A DNA stretch of 11,177 nucleotides from Candidatus Woesearchaeota archaeon (lineage in GTDB: Archaea; Nanobdellota; Nanobdellia; Woesearchaeales; 21-14-0-10-32-9), in assembly GCA_003560545.1 (NCBI GenBank), contig PWLK01000105.1:1-11177 (forward strand). The letters are read 5' to 3'. The position numbers and the translations under genes were made by a program. Positions 1 through 7,514 of the stretch are shown here, piece by piece. Every line of letters begins with the position of its first letter. Positions within the stretch are counted from its first letter, which is position 1. The notes under the pieces are model-generated. The model was not told the origin of the DNA, did not search any database, and saw only the letters and a list, made by a program, of their open reading frames with translations.

Positions 1-1074
1 AACTCTTATGAACCACTGCTTTGTTTTAAGTATCTCAATCTCAGTTCCACACCTCTCATGAACATTAACCGCGTGAGTAATATCTTTCTTTGAAACAAGC
101 AATCCTTGCCTTTCAAGGTCCTCCGAGATTTTCTTCCGCGCTTCCTTTATTGGAAGGCCTTCGTACTCTTTAGCCTCATCATTCATCTTACCCTGAATCG
201 TAATAGCAGTCTTCAACGGCAGCTTATACTTATGCCACTTAAACACGTCATCCTTATCCCCAAACGTACAAACCATCATCAAGCCAGTTCCCTTCTCCAT
301 ATCCACGTTTTCATCATACAAAATAGGAACTTCATAATCAAACAAAGGAACCATTGCAAACTTACCCTTTAAGTCCTTGTAGCGTTCATCTTCTGGGTGC
401 GCGAACAAAGCTACGCAGGCAGGCAATAATTCAGGCCTAGTAGTAGCAATAACAAGCTCCTTGGAGCCCTGCTTAAATATCACGTTGTTAAAATGAGAAG
501 TCATATCCACGTTTTCGAATTCAGCCTGTGCAATAGCCGTCTGGCAATGCACACACCACGAAACAGGGCTTTCCTCTGTGTAAACATGTCCTTTCTTATA
601 CAAATCCAGGAAAGACTTCTGGCTTGTCTTAATACAATGATTGTCAATAGTTGAATAAGACCCTTCGAAATCAGCACTGACACCTATCTTCACCCAGTCA
701 GCTGTGAAATCAGGCTTTATCTCCTCCAAAGTCTTCATACAGAGATCTCTGAACTCCTCCCTTTTCATCCTCTTAGAATTAACCTTTTTCAGCTTTTCAA
801 CCAGCCTCTCCGTTGCAAGGCCATTATCATCAGTGCCGTAAGGATAAAAAAGGTTTTTCCCTGCCATCCTATGGTAGCGTGCAACAATATCTCCTTGGGT
901 GTAGCTGAACGCATGTCCCAAATGCATATTCCCTGAAACAGTTGGCGGAGGTGTATCTATTGAGAAGACAGGCTTCTCCGATTTCTCGTCGTACCTGTAA
1001 ACCTTTTTCTTTTTCCAGTACTCAGCCCATTTCTTTTCGGATTCTTCAAAACTATACTTTTTTGGCAGTTCCAA
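1..1074 (-). CDS. valS: Valyl-tRNA synthetase, archaeal type, N-terminal 358 residues (3' end off the left edge)
   Basis: Class I aminoacyl-tRNA synthetase that charges tRNA-Val in the cytoplasm. Reading the minus strand gives 358 residues without a stop. They start with a lysine/tryptophan-rich segment, then TPPPTVSG (41-48) leading into the HIGH-type ATP site HLGH (51-54), and the GTDDNG block (80-85) typical of archaeal ValRS. A WCxxC zinc-type knuckle followed by TAIAQAE lies at 173-185, and the CP1 editing-domain motif TTRPE at 211-215. The KMSKS loop and anticodon-binding domain lie outside the window; complete archaeal enzymes have roughly 800-900 residues. I chose TTG at 1074: an in-frame TAA lies at 1089-1087, no ATG or GTG lies between, and a G-rich ribosome site (1081-1087) is about six bases upstream. 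It is divergent from the membrane-protein gene at 1198. Identity is certain; only the start codon is unusual. Confidence 0.97.
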   Translation of the reverse strand, partial: MELPKKYSFEESEKKWAEYWKKKKVYRYDEKSEKPVFSIDTPPPTVSGNMHLGHAFSYTQGDIVARYHRMAGKNLFYPYGTDDNGLATERLVEKLKKVNSKRMKREEFRDLCMKTLEEIKPDFTADWVKIGVSADFEGSYSTIDNHCIKTSQKSFLDLYKKGHVYTEESPVSWCVHCQTAIAQAEFENVDMTSHFNNVIFKQGSKELVIATTRPELLPACVALFAHPEDERYKDLKGKFAMVPLFDYEVPILYDENVDMEKGTGLMMVCTFGDKDDVFKWHKYKLPLKTAITIQGKMNDEAKEYEGLPIKEARKKISEDLERQGLLVSKKDITHAVNVHERCGTEIEILKTKQWFIRV

Positions 1075-1080
1075 TCCTAT

Positions 1081-1123
1081 CCCCCTTTAACAGGTTTTCG
1101 TGGTACCTTTTTATTTATAAAAG
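1081..1123 (-). promoter_or_regulatory. valS promoter: TATA box and G-rich ribosome-binding site
   Basis: On the minus strand a TATA-like stretch, TTTTATAAAT, lies at about 1122-1113, preceded by the purine-bearing AGGTAAAC, a plausible BRE. Archaeal transcription starts about 25 bases downstream of the box, which puts +1 near 1091. That leaves a short leader ending in AAAGGGGG (1088-1081), suitably spaced from the TTG start at 1074. Motif reading only. Confidence 0.55.
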
Positions 1124-1144
1124 TTTACCTTAAACGCCCTCGCA

Positions 1145-1191
1145 AGTGGAAATATTTAAAAACAGATTTCTTTTTTATTCTGGGGAGGGGG
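1145..1191 (+). promoter_or_regulatory. Promoter and Shine-Dalgarno site of the GT-C-like membrane protein gene
   Basis: AATATTTAAA at 1151-1160 is a good archaeal TATA box, with purines (AGTGGA, 1145-1150) just upstream as a possible BRE. Transcription would start near 1181, immediately before GGGGAGGGGG (1182-1191), which contains the GGAGG core of an archaeal Shine-Dalgarno site six bases ahead of the GTG at 1198. It forms a divergent promoter pair with valS in only 123 bp. Confidence 0.6.
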
Positions 1192-1197
1192 TTAGAA

Positions 1198-2745
1198 GTG
1201 TGGAGTGGCTTTAAGTCGTACGAGAAGTATTTGTTCTTCTTGTTAATAATTTCCGCGTTCCTATTAGTAGCATTCGTCCACATTTCTTACCCAGAAGAGT
1301 TCTATTACGCTGTTCCTGAAGGAATCCGTGTTGGCTCAGGCATGGATTTCTATCCTTATCCTTTGCACGGCGATGAGTGGAACCACGTCGCACAAGCCGT
1401 GTACGTAATGGAAACAGGCATTTTTCCTTCAACGAATCCTTACATCAAGGATTATGGCTCTAAAGTGAATTTGCAGTCAGGATTCCATTTCTTCCTAGCA
1501 CAATTCTTCACTCTTACTGGCCTGGACCCTGTTAGGCACTTCTGGTTCCTCCCAGCATTACTAGCAGTAATATCTGTGCTCTCCCTGTTTGCCTTGGTAC
1601 TCTATTTGTCCAGGGATTTCTTTTCAGCTTTCTTTTCATCATTATTCTTTCTGGGCATGGCAAACAACACGAACATAATGGGTGTGTGGTTCTTAGTCCC
1701 TCTGTCATTCTCATTTTTCCTTGTATTCCTCTCATTACTGGCATTCCAGAAAAAAGAAAAAAGTTTTTACCTCTTGCTTGGCTTGTTCTTCTTAACATCT
1801 CTTTTCACATATCCTTTCGCAGCAATACTATCATTCATAACAATAACCACGCTATTCATCGTAGAAAACCGTGAGAAACTCTTAAAATCTTACAAACAAG
1901 TTTCATATATAGCCGTCATGGGCGCCGTAGGCCTGGCAATCGCCCTCATACTTTTCAGAGGGAACATATCATCACTCCTGCACTCACTATACTTCCCCTA
2001 TGGATGGGTTACCGGGTTCGAGCACTTATACCCTTTAACAAGCATTACAGGAATCCTCCCACTTATTTTCTCCGCAGCAGCAATACTCTTCATGCTAGCA
2101 GTAAAAAAACTCTTTGAAAACACAAAAGCCTTCATAGTACTAGCCTTTCTCACAGGAATACTAGTCCTCTCATACACATACCTGAACTTTACCATAATAA
2201 TCCCTTACCAAAGAGCACTAATATACCTAGCAATATCCCTCGCAGCACTCGGAGGCATAGGCCTGTCTTACACAATAACAAGCCTTTCACACCTCGTAAA
2301 AAAGCATTTTTCCAGCGCACAATACTTCCTACAAATAATAATCATAACAGGAATTATATTAACATTCTTCTTCAGCTACAACGATTATTACGAAGTAGAA
2401 GATGAAAGGTTCAAGCCCTTAATCTTCATATCAGAGGCAGACTACGAAGCGCTAACATGGCTGGAAGAAAGACACGGGACAGGCAACGTGGTACTCGCAA
2501 ACGAAATAACCTCCTTCGGAGTATACCCTGTATCGAAGAACCATGTTGTGGGAATGCCGCTTTCCAACCTGGAAGGAGGGGATATTAACGCTGCACGAGA
2601 ATTTTTCAGGGCGGATTGTGCAACAAAAGAAGAAATAGCGAGAAGCCGGGAAATCGACTTTGCTTATAGCCATTTCCCCTTGGATTGCGAGTTCCTCCAA
2701 GAAACCCGCGCCGGAGAAACTTATATATACCTCGTTGTGTCTTAG
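1198..2745 (+). CDS. Polytopic membrane protein, probable GT-C-fold glycosyltransferase (GT39/PMT-like)
   Basis: A 515-residue protein starting at GTG 1198, chosen for the strong GGGGAGGGGG site six bases upstream. A first membrane helix (about 11-29) is followed by an extracytoplasmic loop carrying HGDEW (57-61). An Asp-Glu pair in the first outer loop is the hallmark of GT-C enzymes, where it binds the lipid-phosphate sugar donor or metal. About ten further hydrophobic helices follow to about 391, including PYQRALIYLAISLAALGGIG (335-354). The last 120 residues are a soluble tail (ALTWLEERHGTGNVVLA, 418-434) with two cysteines (474, 497) that could form a disulfide outside. Such enzymes move a sugar from dolichyl- or polyprenyl-phosphate to a protein or glycan at the outer face. 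The donor could come from the GT2 at 8572-9678. Donor and acceptor are unknown, and the family call rests on topology and the DE motif, not a close homologue. Confidence 0.68.
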   Translation: MWSGFKSYEKYLFFLLIISAFLLVAFVHISYPEEFYYAVPEGIRVGSGMDFYPYPLHGDEWNHVAQAVYVMETGIFPSTNPYIKDYGSKVNLQSGFHFFLAQFFTLTGLDPVRHFWFLPALLAVISVLSLFALVLYLSRDFFSAFFSSLFFLGMANNTNIMGVWFLVPLSFSFFLVFLSLLAFQKKEKSFYLLLGLFFLTSLFTYPFAAILSFITITTLFIVENREKLLKSYKQVSYIAVMGAVGLAIALILFRGNISSLLHSLYFPYGWVTGFEHLYPLTSITGILPLIFSAAAILFMLAVKKLFENTKAFIVLAFLTGILVLSYTYLNFTIIIPYQRALIYLAISLAALGGIGLSYTITSLSHLVKKHFSSAQYFLQIIIITGIILTFFFSYNDYYEVEDERFKPLIFISEADYEALTWLEERHGTGNVVLANEITSFGVYPVSKNHVVGMPLSNLEGGDINAAREFFRADCATKEEIARSREIDFAYSHFPLDCEFLQETRAGETYIYLVVS

Positions 2746-3983
2746 TCATGTAATATTTTTTTGTAGTATTCTAGCATTTGTTTTGTTGTTTTTTCGTTGT
2801 CGAATGTTTGTGCTCTTTTTTTTGCGTTTTCTTGTATTTTTTGTTTTTCTTTGTCTGTTAGTTTTAGTGCCTGGTTTATTTTTTGTGCTAGTTCCCTGTG
2901 ATTTCTTGGTGTGAAAAGATATCCATTTTCCCCGTCTTTCTGTATTTGCTCTTCGAACCCGCTTCCTTTGCTCGCTACCACTATTTTTCCCAGTGCAAGG
3001 CTTTCTAGGCATGTATAGCCAAATGCCTCCCAATGGGATGGAAGCACTACTAATTCAGCTTCTTTTACTACGGGCATTAGGTATTTGTCGCTGAGGAACC
3101 CCAAAAGTATTAGTCTGTCTTTGTATTCTTGTGTTTCTTTGTTAAACTTTGCCAATACAGGATTTTTTGGATCTATGTACGCTCCGCACATCACAAGCTT
3201 CATCTTAGGATGTTCTTTGAAGATATTGGGAAGTGCTTTCCCTAAAGTTATTATTCCTTTCCTTTCTTCCATGCTTCCAAAGTAGAAAATATAAGGCTTT
3301 TCAATTTTTATACTGCTTTTTTCTGAATATTTTATTTTTTCATTTATATCTATGCCTAAATGTATTACATCTATTTTTCCTAGGAGGATTTTGAATTGTT
3401 CAGATGTTTTTCTTCTTAGAGCATAACTGTTAGAGCATATTGCGTCGCTATGCAGCAGTTGTTTTTTCTCTATCACTTTTTCTATTCTCATATCTATGTT
3501 TTTATTATCATTCAATTCAAGAACTTGGTATGTGGATGTGTGAAGTCTTGTGATAAATTTCGCTTTCTTTTTTTTCTTGGCTATTACAAAGCCTAAAGCT
3601 TCCTCGCTTTCTATTATGTCTATTTTGTGTTTGTTGTCTATTTCCTTGAATTTTTTGTAGAATTTATGTGCATAGATTATGTTGTGTATTGCTTCGGGAG
3701 CGATTTCTGATATTGGTCTTAGCAATCCTATGAGGCTTTTCTTTCTTTTATCGTTTTTTGTCTTTTTTTCTGAGTTTTTTTTATTTGGTTTTGCAAATGC
3801 TCTTACTGCATAAACATTTACTTTTCCGTCTTTGTAGTCTGAAGGTTCGTTCTCCGTCTTGCATATTACATGCACTTTATGGCCTTTTTTGGCTAAGTAG
3901 TGCGCCAGGTTATAAGTGTACGTTCCTAAACCTCCTATGTGCTTCTCCATAGGGTATTCTCTTGATATAAGGCAAATTCTCAT
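2742..3983 (-). CDS. GT4-family glycosyltransferase (GT-B fold), last gene of the glycan operon
   Basis: A 413-residue cytoplasmic enzyme with two Rossmann-like halves. The N-terminal half begins MRICLISREYPMEKHIGG, with the glycine loop GGLGTY (17-22) that shapes the acceptor site. The C-terminal half has FGSMEERKG (235-243), the equivalent of the nucleotide-contacting G-K loop, and the retaining-GT4 E-x7-E motif with Glu319 and Glu327 (EAFGYTCLE). It would transfer a sugar, with retention, from a nucleotide donor to a growing lipid-linked glycan; the sugar cannot be read from the sequence. A very lysine-rich insertion lies at 65-83 and a run of lysines at 136-140, reflecting AT-rich DNA. 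Its ATG overlaps the TGA of the GT8 gene by four bases (3980-3983). Its own stop overlaps the stop of the convergent membrane protein gene. Confidence 0.92.
   Translation of the reverse strand: MRICLISREYPMEKHIGGLGTYTYNLAHYLAKKGHKVHVICKTENEPSDYKDGKVNVYAVRAFAKPNKKNSEKKTKNDKRKKSLIGLLRPISEIAPEAIHNIIYAHKFYKKFKEIDNKHKIDIIESEEALGFVIAKKKKKAKFITRLHTSTYQVLELNDNKNIDMRIEKVIEKKQLLHSDAICSNSYALRRKTSEQFKILLGKIDVIHLGIDINEKIKYSEKSSIKIEKPYIFYFGSMEERKGIITLGKALPNIFKEHPKMKLVMCGAYIDPKNPVLAKFNKETQEYKDRLILLGFLSDKYLMPVVKEAELVVLPSHWEAFGYTCLESLALGKIVVASKGSGFEEQIQKDGENGYLFTPRNHRELAQKINQALKLTDKEKQKIQENAKKRAQTFDNEKTTKQMLEYYKKILHD
2756..2823 (+). terminator. Oligo-T tracts downstream of the GT-C gene
   Basis: Plus-strand T-runs of 7 (2756-2762), 6 (2789-2794) and 8 bases (2816-2823) follow the stop at 2743-2745. 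Archaeal RNA polymerase terminates at such tracts without a hairpin. They lie antisense inside the end of the GT4 gene, because the two genes leave no intergenic space. T-runs are common throughout this AT-rich region, so the assignment is tentative. Confidence 0.35.
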
Positions 3984-4876
3984 TTTTTTAAGGGCTTATA
4001 TTTCATTCTAAGTATTTTTGTGTTTATGTTGTTTATTATCTCTACTTTTAATGCTGATAGTTTTCCAGGAAACTTGTTTTCTTGAGGTTCTTTAAATAAT
4101 TTGTCTGCGTCTTCCATGTTGCGCTTCCATTCTTTGTAATATTCGCTTTTTTTGTTCCACGGTTTGTAAGGATGTATTATGTGTAATATTGCTGCATCTT
4201 TGTCGTCTTTTCTTTTTATCAATCCTTTTCTGTTATATGGTTCTGATGAATAATAGTCATTGAATATGTAAGGCAATTCTTTCCATTTATTTATAAAGTA
4301 AAGATTTAATATGCCTTGGTCTCCCCACTTTGTTATGTTGCCATATCTTTTCAGCAACTTTTTAAGACATTCTTTTGTCTGTTCAGAATTTATTTTTGTG
4401 GGTATTACCATAACTCCTGTGTTGAAGGCTGTTTCAAAATAATTGTATTTTTCTTTTATTTTCCTGAAAGCAACAGGGTTTGTTTCTTCGAATTGTTCTA
4501 TTATAGTTCTTTTATAAGATTCTTTTCCTGCTGCGAATTCGTTGTATTTTAAAAGTTTGGTTATATTTTTTCTTACTATTATATCTGTGTCTAGATATAT
4601 TATTTTATCCCATTTTTTCATGTGTTCGTCGAATAAGTAGAATTTGCTGTAGACTGTGTTTGGATGGTGTCCTGATCCTTTCTTTGTTATTGGTTTTATT
4701 TTTCTTATTACAATGTTTTTTTTTCTGAACCATTCTAGGTTTTTTTCAGGCACTCCTTGTGCAAGTAGAACGTAATCTTCTTTCCATCCTCCGTATTTGT
4801 AGGAAGAATATATTACTTGCTTTGTTTTTTCTATATGGGATTTATCTGCCAGTAATACTATAGCGTTCTTTTTCAT
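3980..4876 (-). CDS. GT8-family glycosyltransferase (glycogenin/LgtC-like)
   Basis: A 298-residue enzyme with GT-A fold hallmarks. The metal-binding DxD motif is in YLDTDI (94-99; Asp96, Asp98), FNTGVMVI is at 151-158, WGDQG at 184-188, and the C-terminal HIIHPYKPW at 232-240 corresponds to the HxxGxxKPW motif of GT8. These are the family's donor- and metal-binding elements. GT8 enzymes transfer glucose, galactose or related sugars, with retention, from UDP-sugars, as LgtC does in bacterial lipooligosaccharide and glycogenin in priming glycogen. The tail (about 266-298) is basic with no clear membrane helix, so it may sit at the membrane surface. The gene is coupled at both ends by ATGA overlaps: upstream to the ABC ATPase (4873-4876) and downstream to the terminal GT4 (3980-3983). 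Its position next to the exporter suggests it acts on the exported chain. Confidence 0.9.
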   Translation of the reverse strand: MKKNAIVLLADKSHIEKTKQVIYSSYKYGGWKEDYVLLAQGVPEKNLEWFRKKNIVIRKIKPITKKGSGHHPNTVYSKFYLFDEHMKKWDKIIYLDTDIIVRKNITKLLKYNEFAAGKESYKRTIIEQFEETNPVAFRKIKEKYNYFETAFNTGVMVIPTKINSEQTKECLKKLLKRYGNITKWGDQGILNLYFINKWKELPYIFNDYYSSEPYNRKGLIKRKDDKDAAILHIIHPYKPWNKKSEYYKEWKRNMEDADKLFKEPQENKFPGKLSALKVEIINNINTKILRMKYKPLKK

Positions 4877-5595
4877 TTTATTATTTCTTCATATTTTTTT
4901 ATGGCTTTGAGTGTTTCTCCATACCATATTTTTTTTCCTTTGTCTAGTACCAGTGTTTTATCAGTGTATTTTTTTATTAAGTCGTGGTTGTGTGAAGTAA
5001 GCACTATTGTTTTACCTTGCTTTTTTAGTTCTTCCAGTTTTCTAATGCATTTTTCCTGGAAATTTTTGTCCCCTACGGCGAATATTTCATCTAGTATTAG
5101 TATGTCGAAGTCTGTTTGTATTGCTATGGAATATGAAAGCCTTACTCTCATCCCTGAGGAAAAGCTGCTTATTTTTGTATCCATGAACCTTTCAAGTTCT
5201 GAGAACCCCATTATTTCTTTCATTTTCTTGTTTATGGCTTCTCTGGTCATTCCCATTATCGCCCCGTATAGGTACGTGTTTTCTTTTGCGGTCAAATCAT
5301 CTTGGAATCCTACTCCTAATTCTATTATGGATGTTATATTTCCTCTGGTTTTTATTTTTCCTTTTGTTGGAACAAGTATTTTTGATATCATTTTAAGAAG
5401 TGTGGTTTTTCCGCTTCCGTTTCTTCCTATAATGCCTATGCATTCTCCTTTATTTATTTGTATGTTCAGGTTTTGTATAGCTTTAAGAGTTTCAATTCTT
5501 TCTTTCCTTGTAAAGGGATTCATTTTTTCAAATATAGTTGTTTTCTTTTCATGTCTTATTTTGAATTCTTTGGCAAGATTTTTTGTTTCTATCAT
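4873..5595 (-). CDS. ABC transporter ATPase of a polysaccharide exporter (Wzt/TagH type, short form)
   Basis: A 240-residue nucleotide-binding protein with all the motifs: Walker A GRNGSGKTT (57-65), Q-loop Gln98 in GVGFQDDLTAKEN, signature SSFSSGMRVRL (143-153), Walker B ILILDE (165-170), D-loop VGD (174-176) and switch His202 in LTSHNH. The FSSGM signature and the block around LTAKENTYLYGAIMG are characteristic of the O-antigen/teichoic-acid exporter group (Wzt, RfbE, TagH), not of general ABC-2 ATPases. It energises export through the Wzm-like permease whose stop codon directly abuts this start (TAA at 5598-5596, ATG at 5595-5593). The protein ends just after the nucleotide-binding domain and so lacks the C-terminal carbohydrate-binding domain of chain-terminus-recognising Wzt proteins. 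Substrate choice may therefore not depend on a capped chain end. Confidence 0.93.
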   Translation of the reverse strand: MIETKNLAKEFKIRHEKKTTIFEKMNPFTRKERIETLKAIQNLNIQINKGECIGIIGRNGSGKTTLLKMISKILVPTKGKIKTRGNITSIIELGVGFQDDLTAKENTYLYGAIMGMTREAINKKMKEIMGFSELERFMDTKISSFSSGMRVRLSYSIAIQTDFDILILDEIFAVGDKNFQEKCIRKLEELKKQGKTIVLTSHNHDLIKKYTDKTLVLDKGKKIWYGETLKAIKKYEEIIK

Positions 5596-6348
5596 TTACA
5601 ATTCCTCTGCAAAGTACTGGCTTTGTTTTTCATAAACTTTTTTTCCTATGTAGTATGCTGCTATTGATATAGCTGTTGCGATAATAATGTATGTCATTTC
5701 AGGGTATGCATTATTTATTATGAGTTCTCTTGATGAATTTATTATAGTTGCCAATGGGTTCATTAAGTATATCCCGAGGTACTTGCCAGGTATTTCTTGC
5801 AATGTGTATATTATGGGTGTTGCCCAGAATCCCAGTTGTATCACTACATTCCATATGTGGTATATATCCCTGAATTTTACGTATAATGCTGTGAGAAAGT
5901 ACGCTGCTCCTATTGAAAATATAAGCAAAGGAATAATTGTGGGTATGAATAGCAGGGATTTATGCCCTGGCAAAACGTTGAATGCTATTAGGAACACTAA
6001 GAATATTGCTATGTTAGAAAGCAATACGGCCAGTGCGTTCATTGCTGCACTTAACACAATTATTTCTTTTGGGAACGGAACTTTTTGTATAATATTTTTT
6101 TTTGACATTATGCTGTCCATGCTTACTATTGTTGTTTCCACGAAGAAATTCCATATTATTATACCAAGCAATAAGTACAAGACATAGTTATCTGTTCCTA
6201 TGTTTAATAGAACGCCGAATACGAAGTATAGGACGAGCATCATTGATAATGGCTTTAAGAAAGACCATAGGAATCCTAGCATAGACCTTTTATATCTTAT
6301 TTTAAAGTCTGCTATTGCCATTTCTTTTAGTAGGTTTATATATGTCAT
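5596..6348 (-). CDS. ABC-2 polysaccharide export permease (Wzm/TagG type)
   Basis: A 250-residue membrane protein of the usual size for the family. The cytoplasmic N-terminus carries the amphipathic signature DFKIRYKRSMLGFLW (14-28) that precedes the first helix in Wzm/TagG permeases. About six hydrophobic spans follow (roughly 27-48, 55-74, 97-125, 131-156, 165-183, 218-236). VKFRDIYHIW (157-166) matches the conserved cytoplasmic coupling segment, and a loop with MNPLA lies at 196-200. With the ATPase encoded directly after it, it forms the pore that moves a polyprenyl-linked glycan across the cytoplasmic membrane. ATG 6348 overlaps the stop of the upstream GT4 by four bases. The family is common in bacteria and also known in archaea; the exported glycan is unknown. 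Confidence 0.93.
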   Translation of the reverse strand: MTYINLLKEMAIADFKIRYKRSMLGFLWSFLKPLSMMLVLYFVFGVLLNIGTDNYVLYLLLGIIIWNFFVETTIVSMDSIMSKKNIIQKVPFPKEIIVLSAAMNALAVLLSNIAIFLVFLIAFNVLPGHKSLLFIPTIIPLLIFSIGAAYFLTALYVKFRDIYHIWNVVIQLGFWATPIIYTLQEIPGKYLGIYLMNPLATIINSSRELIINNAYPEMTYIIIATAISIAAYYIGKKVYEKQSQYFAEEL

Positions 6349-7514
6349 TTTTCTTTTAAGTATATTTCAAGCAATTTTTTTGTGTGTTTTTTTGCGGTGT
6401 CATGATATTTTATTTTTCTGTATCCTTCCAATCCCATATTTATAGCTCTATCTGGATTGTTTAGGACATACATTATTTTTTTTGCTAGTTCTCCTTTTTT
6501 TTCGGGTATGAACAGTAATCCTGTTTTTCCATTTTCAATCAATTTAGGTATATTTCCTTTGTTACTGCCTATAACTGCCCTTTTGTTTATCATTGCTTCC
6601 ATTACTGCCAGCCCATATTGTTCCATCCATATAGAGGGAGCTATCACAGCTACGTTTTTCCTTATTTCTTCGTCAGTGTTTTCTGTATATCCTTTCAGTG
6701 TAATAGCTTGGTCCAGCCCTAATTTTTCTATTCGTTTTTTTACTAAATTATATTTTGTTCCAGTTCCTATTATGGTTAGCTTGACATCAGGATTTTTATT
6801 TGTTACTTCTGCCATTTCGTTTATAAGTATTATTATTCCTTTGTGTTCTTCTAAGCTGCCTATATATATTATTCTGTTCTTTCCAGGATTTTTTTTGCCG
6901 GTCTTTTTGTTAGTTAAGGGGTAAGGGAGAAGATGTGTTTTTTCGTACCTATTTTTCTCCATATATTTCTTTATTGTGAAGGATGGGCAAATAAACTTTT
7001 TTACTGCGGTTCTGGTTTCTTTCCTTTTTTTTATGAAGCTGTAAATGCTTACTAGATAAAAAGGCCATTTGCTTCTCCTGTGTTTAGTCCAACATTTAAT
7101 TTTGATGCCAGTGGGACATTCTTCCATATTGCTGTGTGTGTTCCAAGATTCTGGGCATAAAAGTGAATAGTCATGGGTTGTTTGTACTACATTTTTTCCT
7201 CTGACCGCTCTAAGTATTGATAATGGGTCTATGTTTATATTATGTATGTGTATTACATCAGGGCTTGTTTTTTCTATGAATTTTTTTATTCTCAATATAT
7301 TTTTCTTGCTTGAAAATGATTTCCTGTAATATTTGGTAAACAGGTTTTTTGGCTCTTGCAGTATTAGTTCCTCGCTTGTTTCTTTTCTCTTATTTCCATA
7401 GCTGACTTTCAGGATTGTGATTCCTTTTTTTTCCAGTTCTTTCGTTATTAGTTCTATGTATTTTTCTGTTCCTCCTATTCTTTCTGTATGGTCGTTGATC
7501 ATTAGGACTTTCAT
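6345..7514 (-). CDS. GT4-family glycosyltransferase with cysteine-bearing THDY loop
   Basis: A 389-residue GT-B enzyme. The N-terminus is MKVLMINDHTERIGGTEKY, with the glycine loop IGGTE (13-17). The acceptor-side motif THDYSLLCPESW (113-124) is followed by Cys133 and Cys141. A similar HDY...C...C pattern occurs in some GT4 proteins and may form a small metal or disulfide site; this is inference. The C-terminal half has IGSLEEHKG (218-226) and the retaining E-x7-E motif with Glu298 and Glu306 (EQYGLAVME), then the family's glycine-rich loop SNKGNIPKLIENG (317-329). It is expected to add one sugar to a lipid-linked intermediate in the cytoplasm. It is translationally coupled by ATGA overlaps to the GT4 before it (7511-7514) and the permease after it (6345-6348). 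Donor and acceptor cannot be assigned. Confidence 0.92.
   Translation of the reverse strand: MKVLMINDHTERIGGTEKYIELITKELEKKGITILKVSYGNKRKETSEELILQEPKNLFTKYYRKSFSSKKNILRIKKFIEKTSPDVIHIHNINIDPLSILRAVRGKNVVQTTHDYSLLCPESWNTHSNMEECPTGIKIKCWTKHRRSKWPFYLVSIYSFIKKRKETRTAVKKFICPSFTIKKYMEKNRYEKTHLLPYPLTNKKTGKKNPGKNRIIYIGSLEEHKGIIILINEMAEVTNKNPDVKLTIIGTGTKYNLVKKRIEKLGLDQAITLKGYTENTDEEIRKNVAVIAPSIWMEQYGLAVMEAMINKRAVIGSNKGNIPKLIENGKTGLLFIPEKKGELAKKIMYVLNNPDRAINMGLEGYRKIKYHDTAKKHTKKLLEIYLKEK

Noticed and set aside
106..1133. Short open frames overlapping valS on both strands (106-372, 501-683, 942-1133)
   Set aside because: They are other-frame readings of a strongly conserved synthetase and have no recognisable features.
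4716..4724. A-runs of 8-9 in minus-strand coding sequence (also 3568-3575, 6095-6103) as programmed slippage sites
   Set aside because: All three frames are intact through the runs and encode ordinary lysine codons; such runs are expected in AT-rich genes.
4901..5635. 244-residue plus-strand open frame opposite the ABC ATPase
   Set aside because: Antisense shadow of a gene with all ABC motifs; it reads as Ser/Phe/Ile-rich low-complexity protein. Other plus-strand frames at 5687-6187, 6457-6924 and 7539-7988 are rejected for the same reason.
6285..6305. TATA-like sequence inside the permease gene as an internal operon promoter
   Set aside because: AT-rich coding sequence produces many such matches, and nothing at this position aligns with a gene start.
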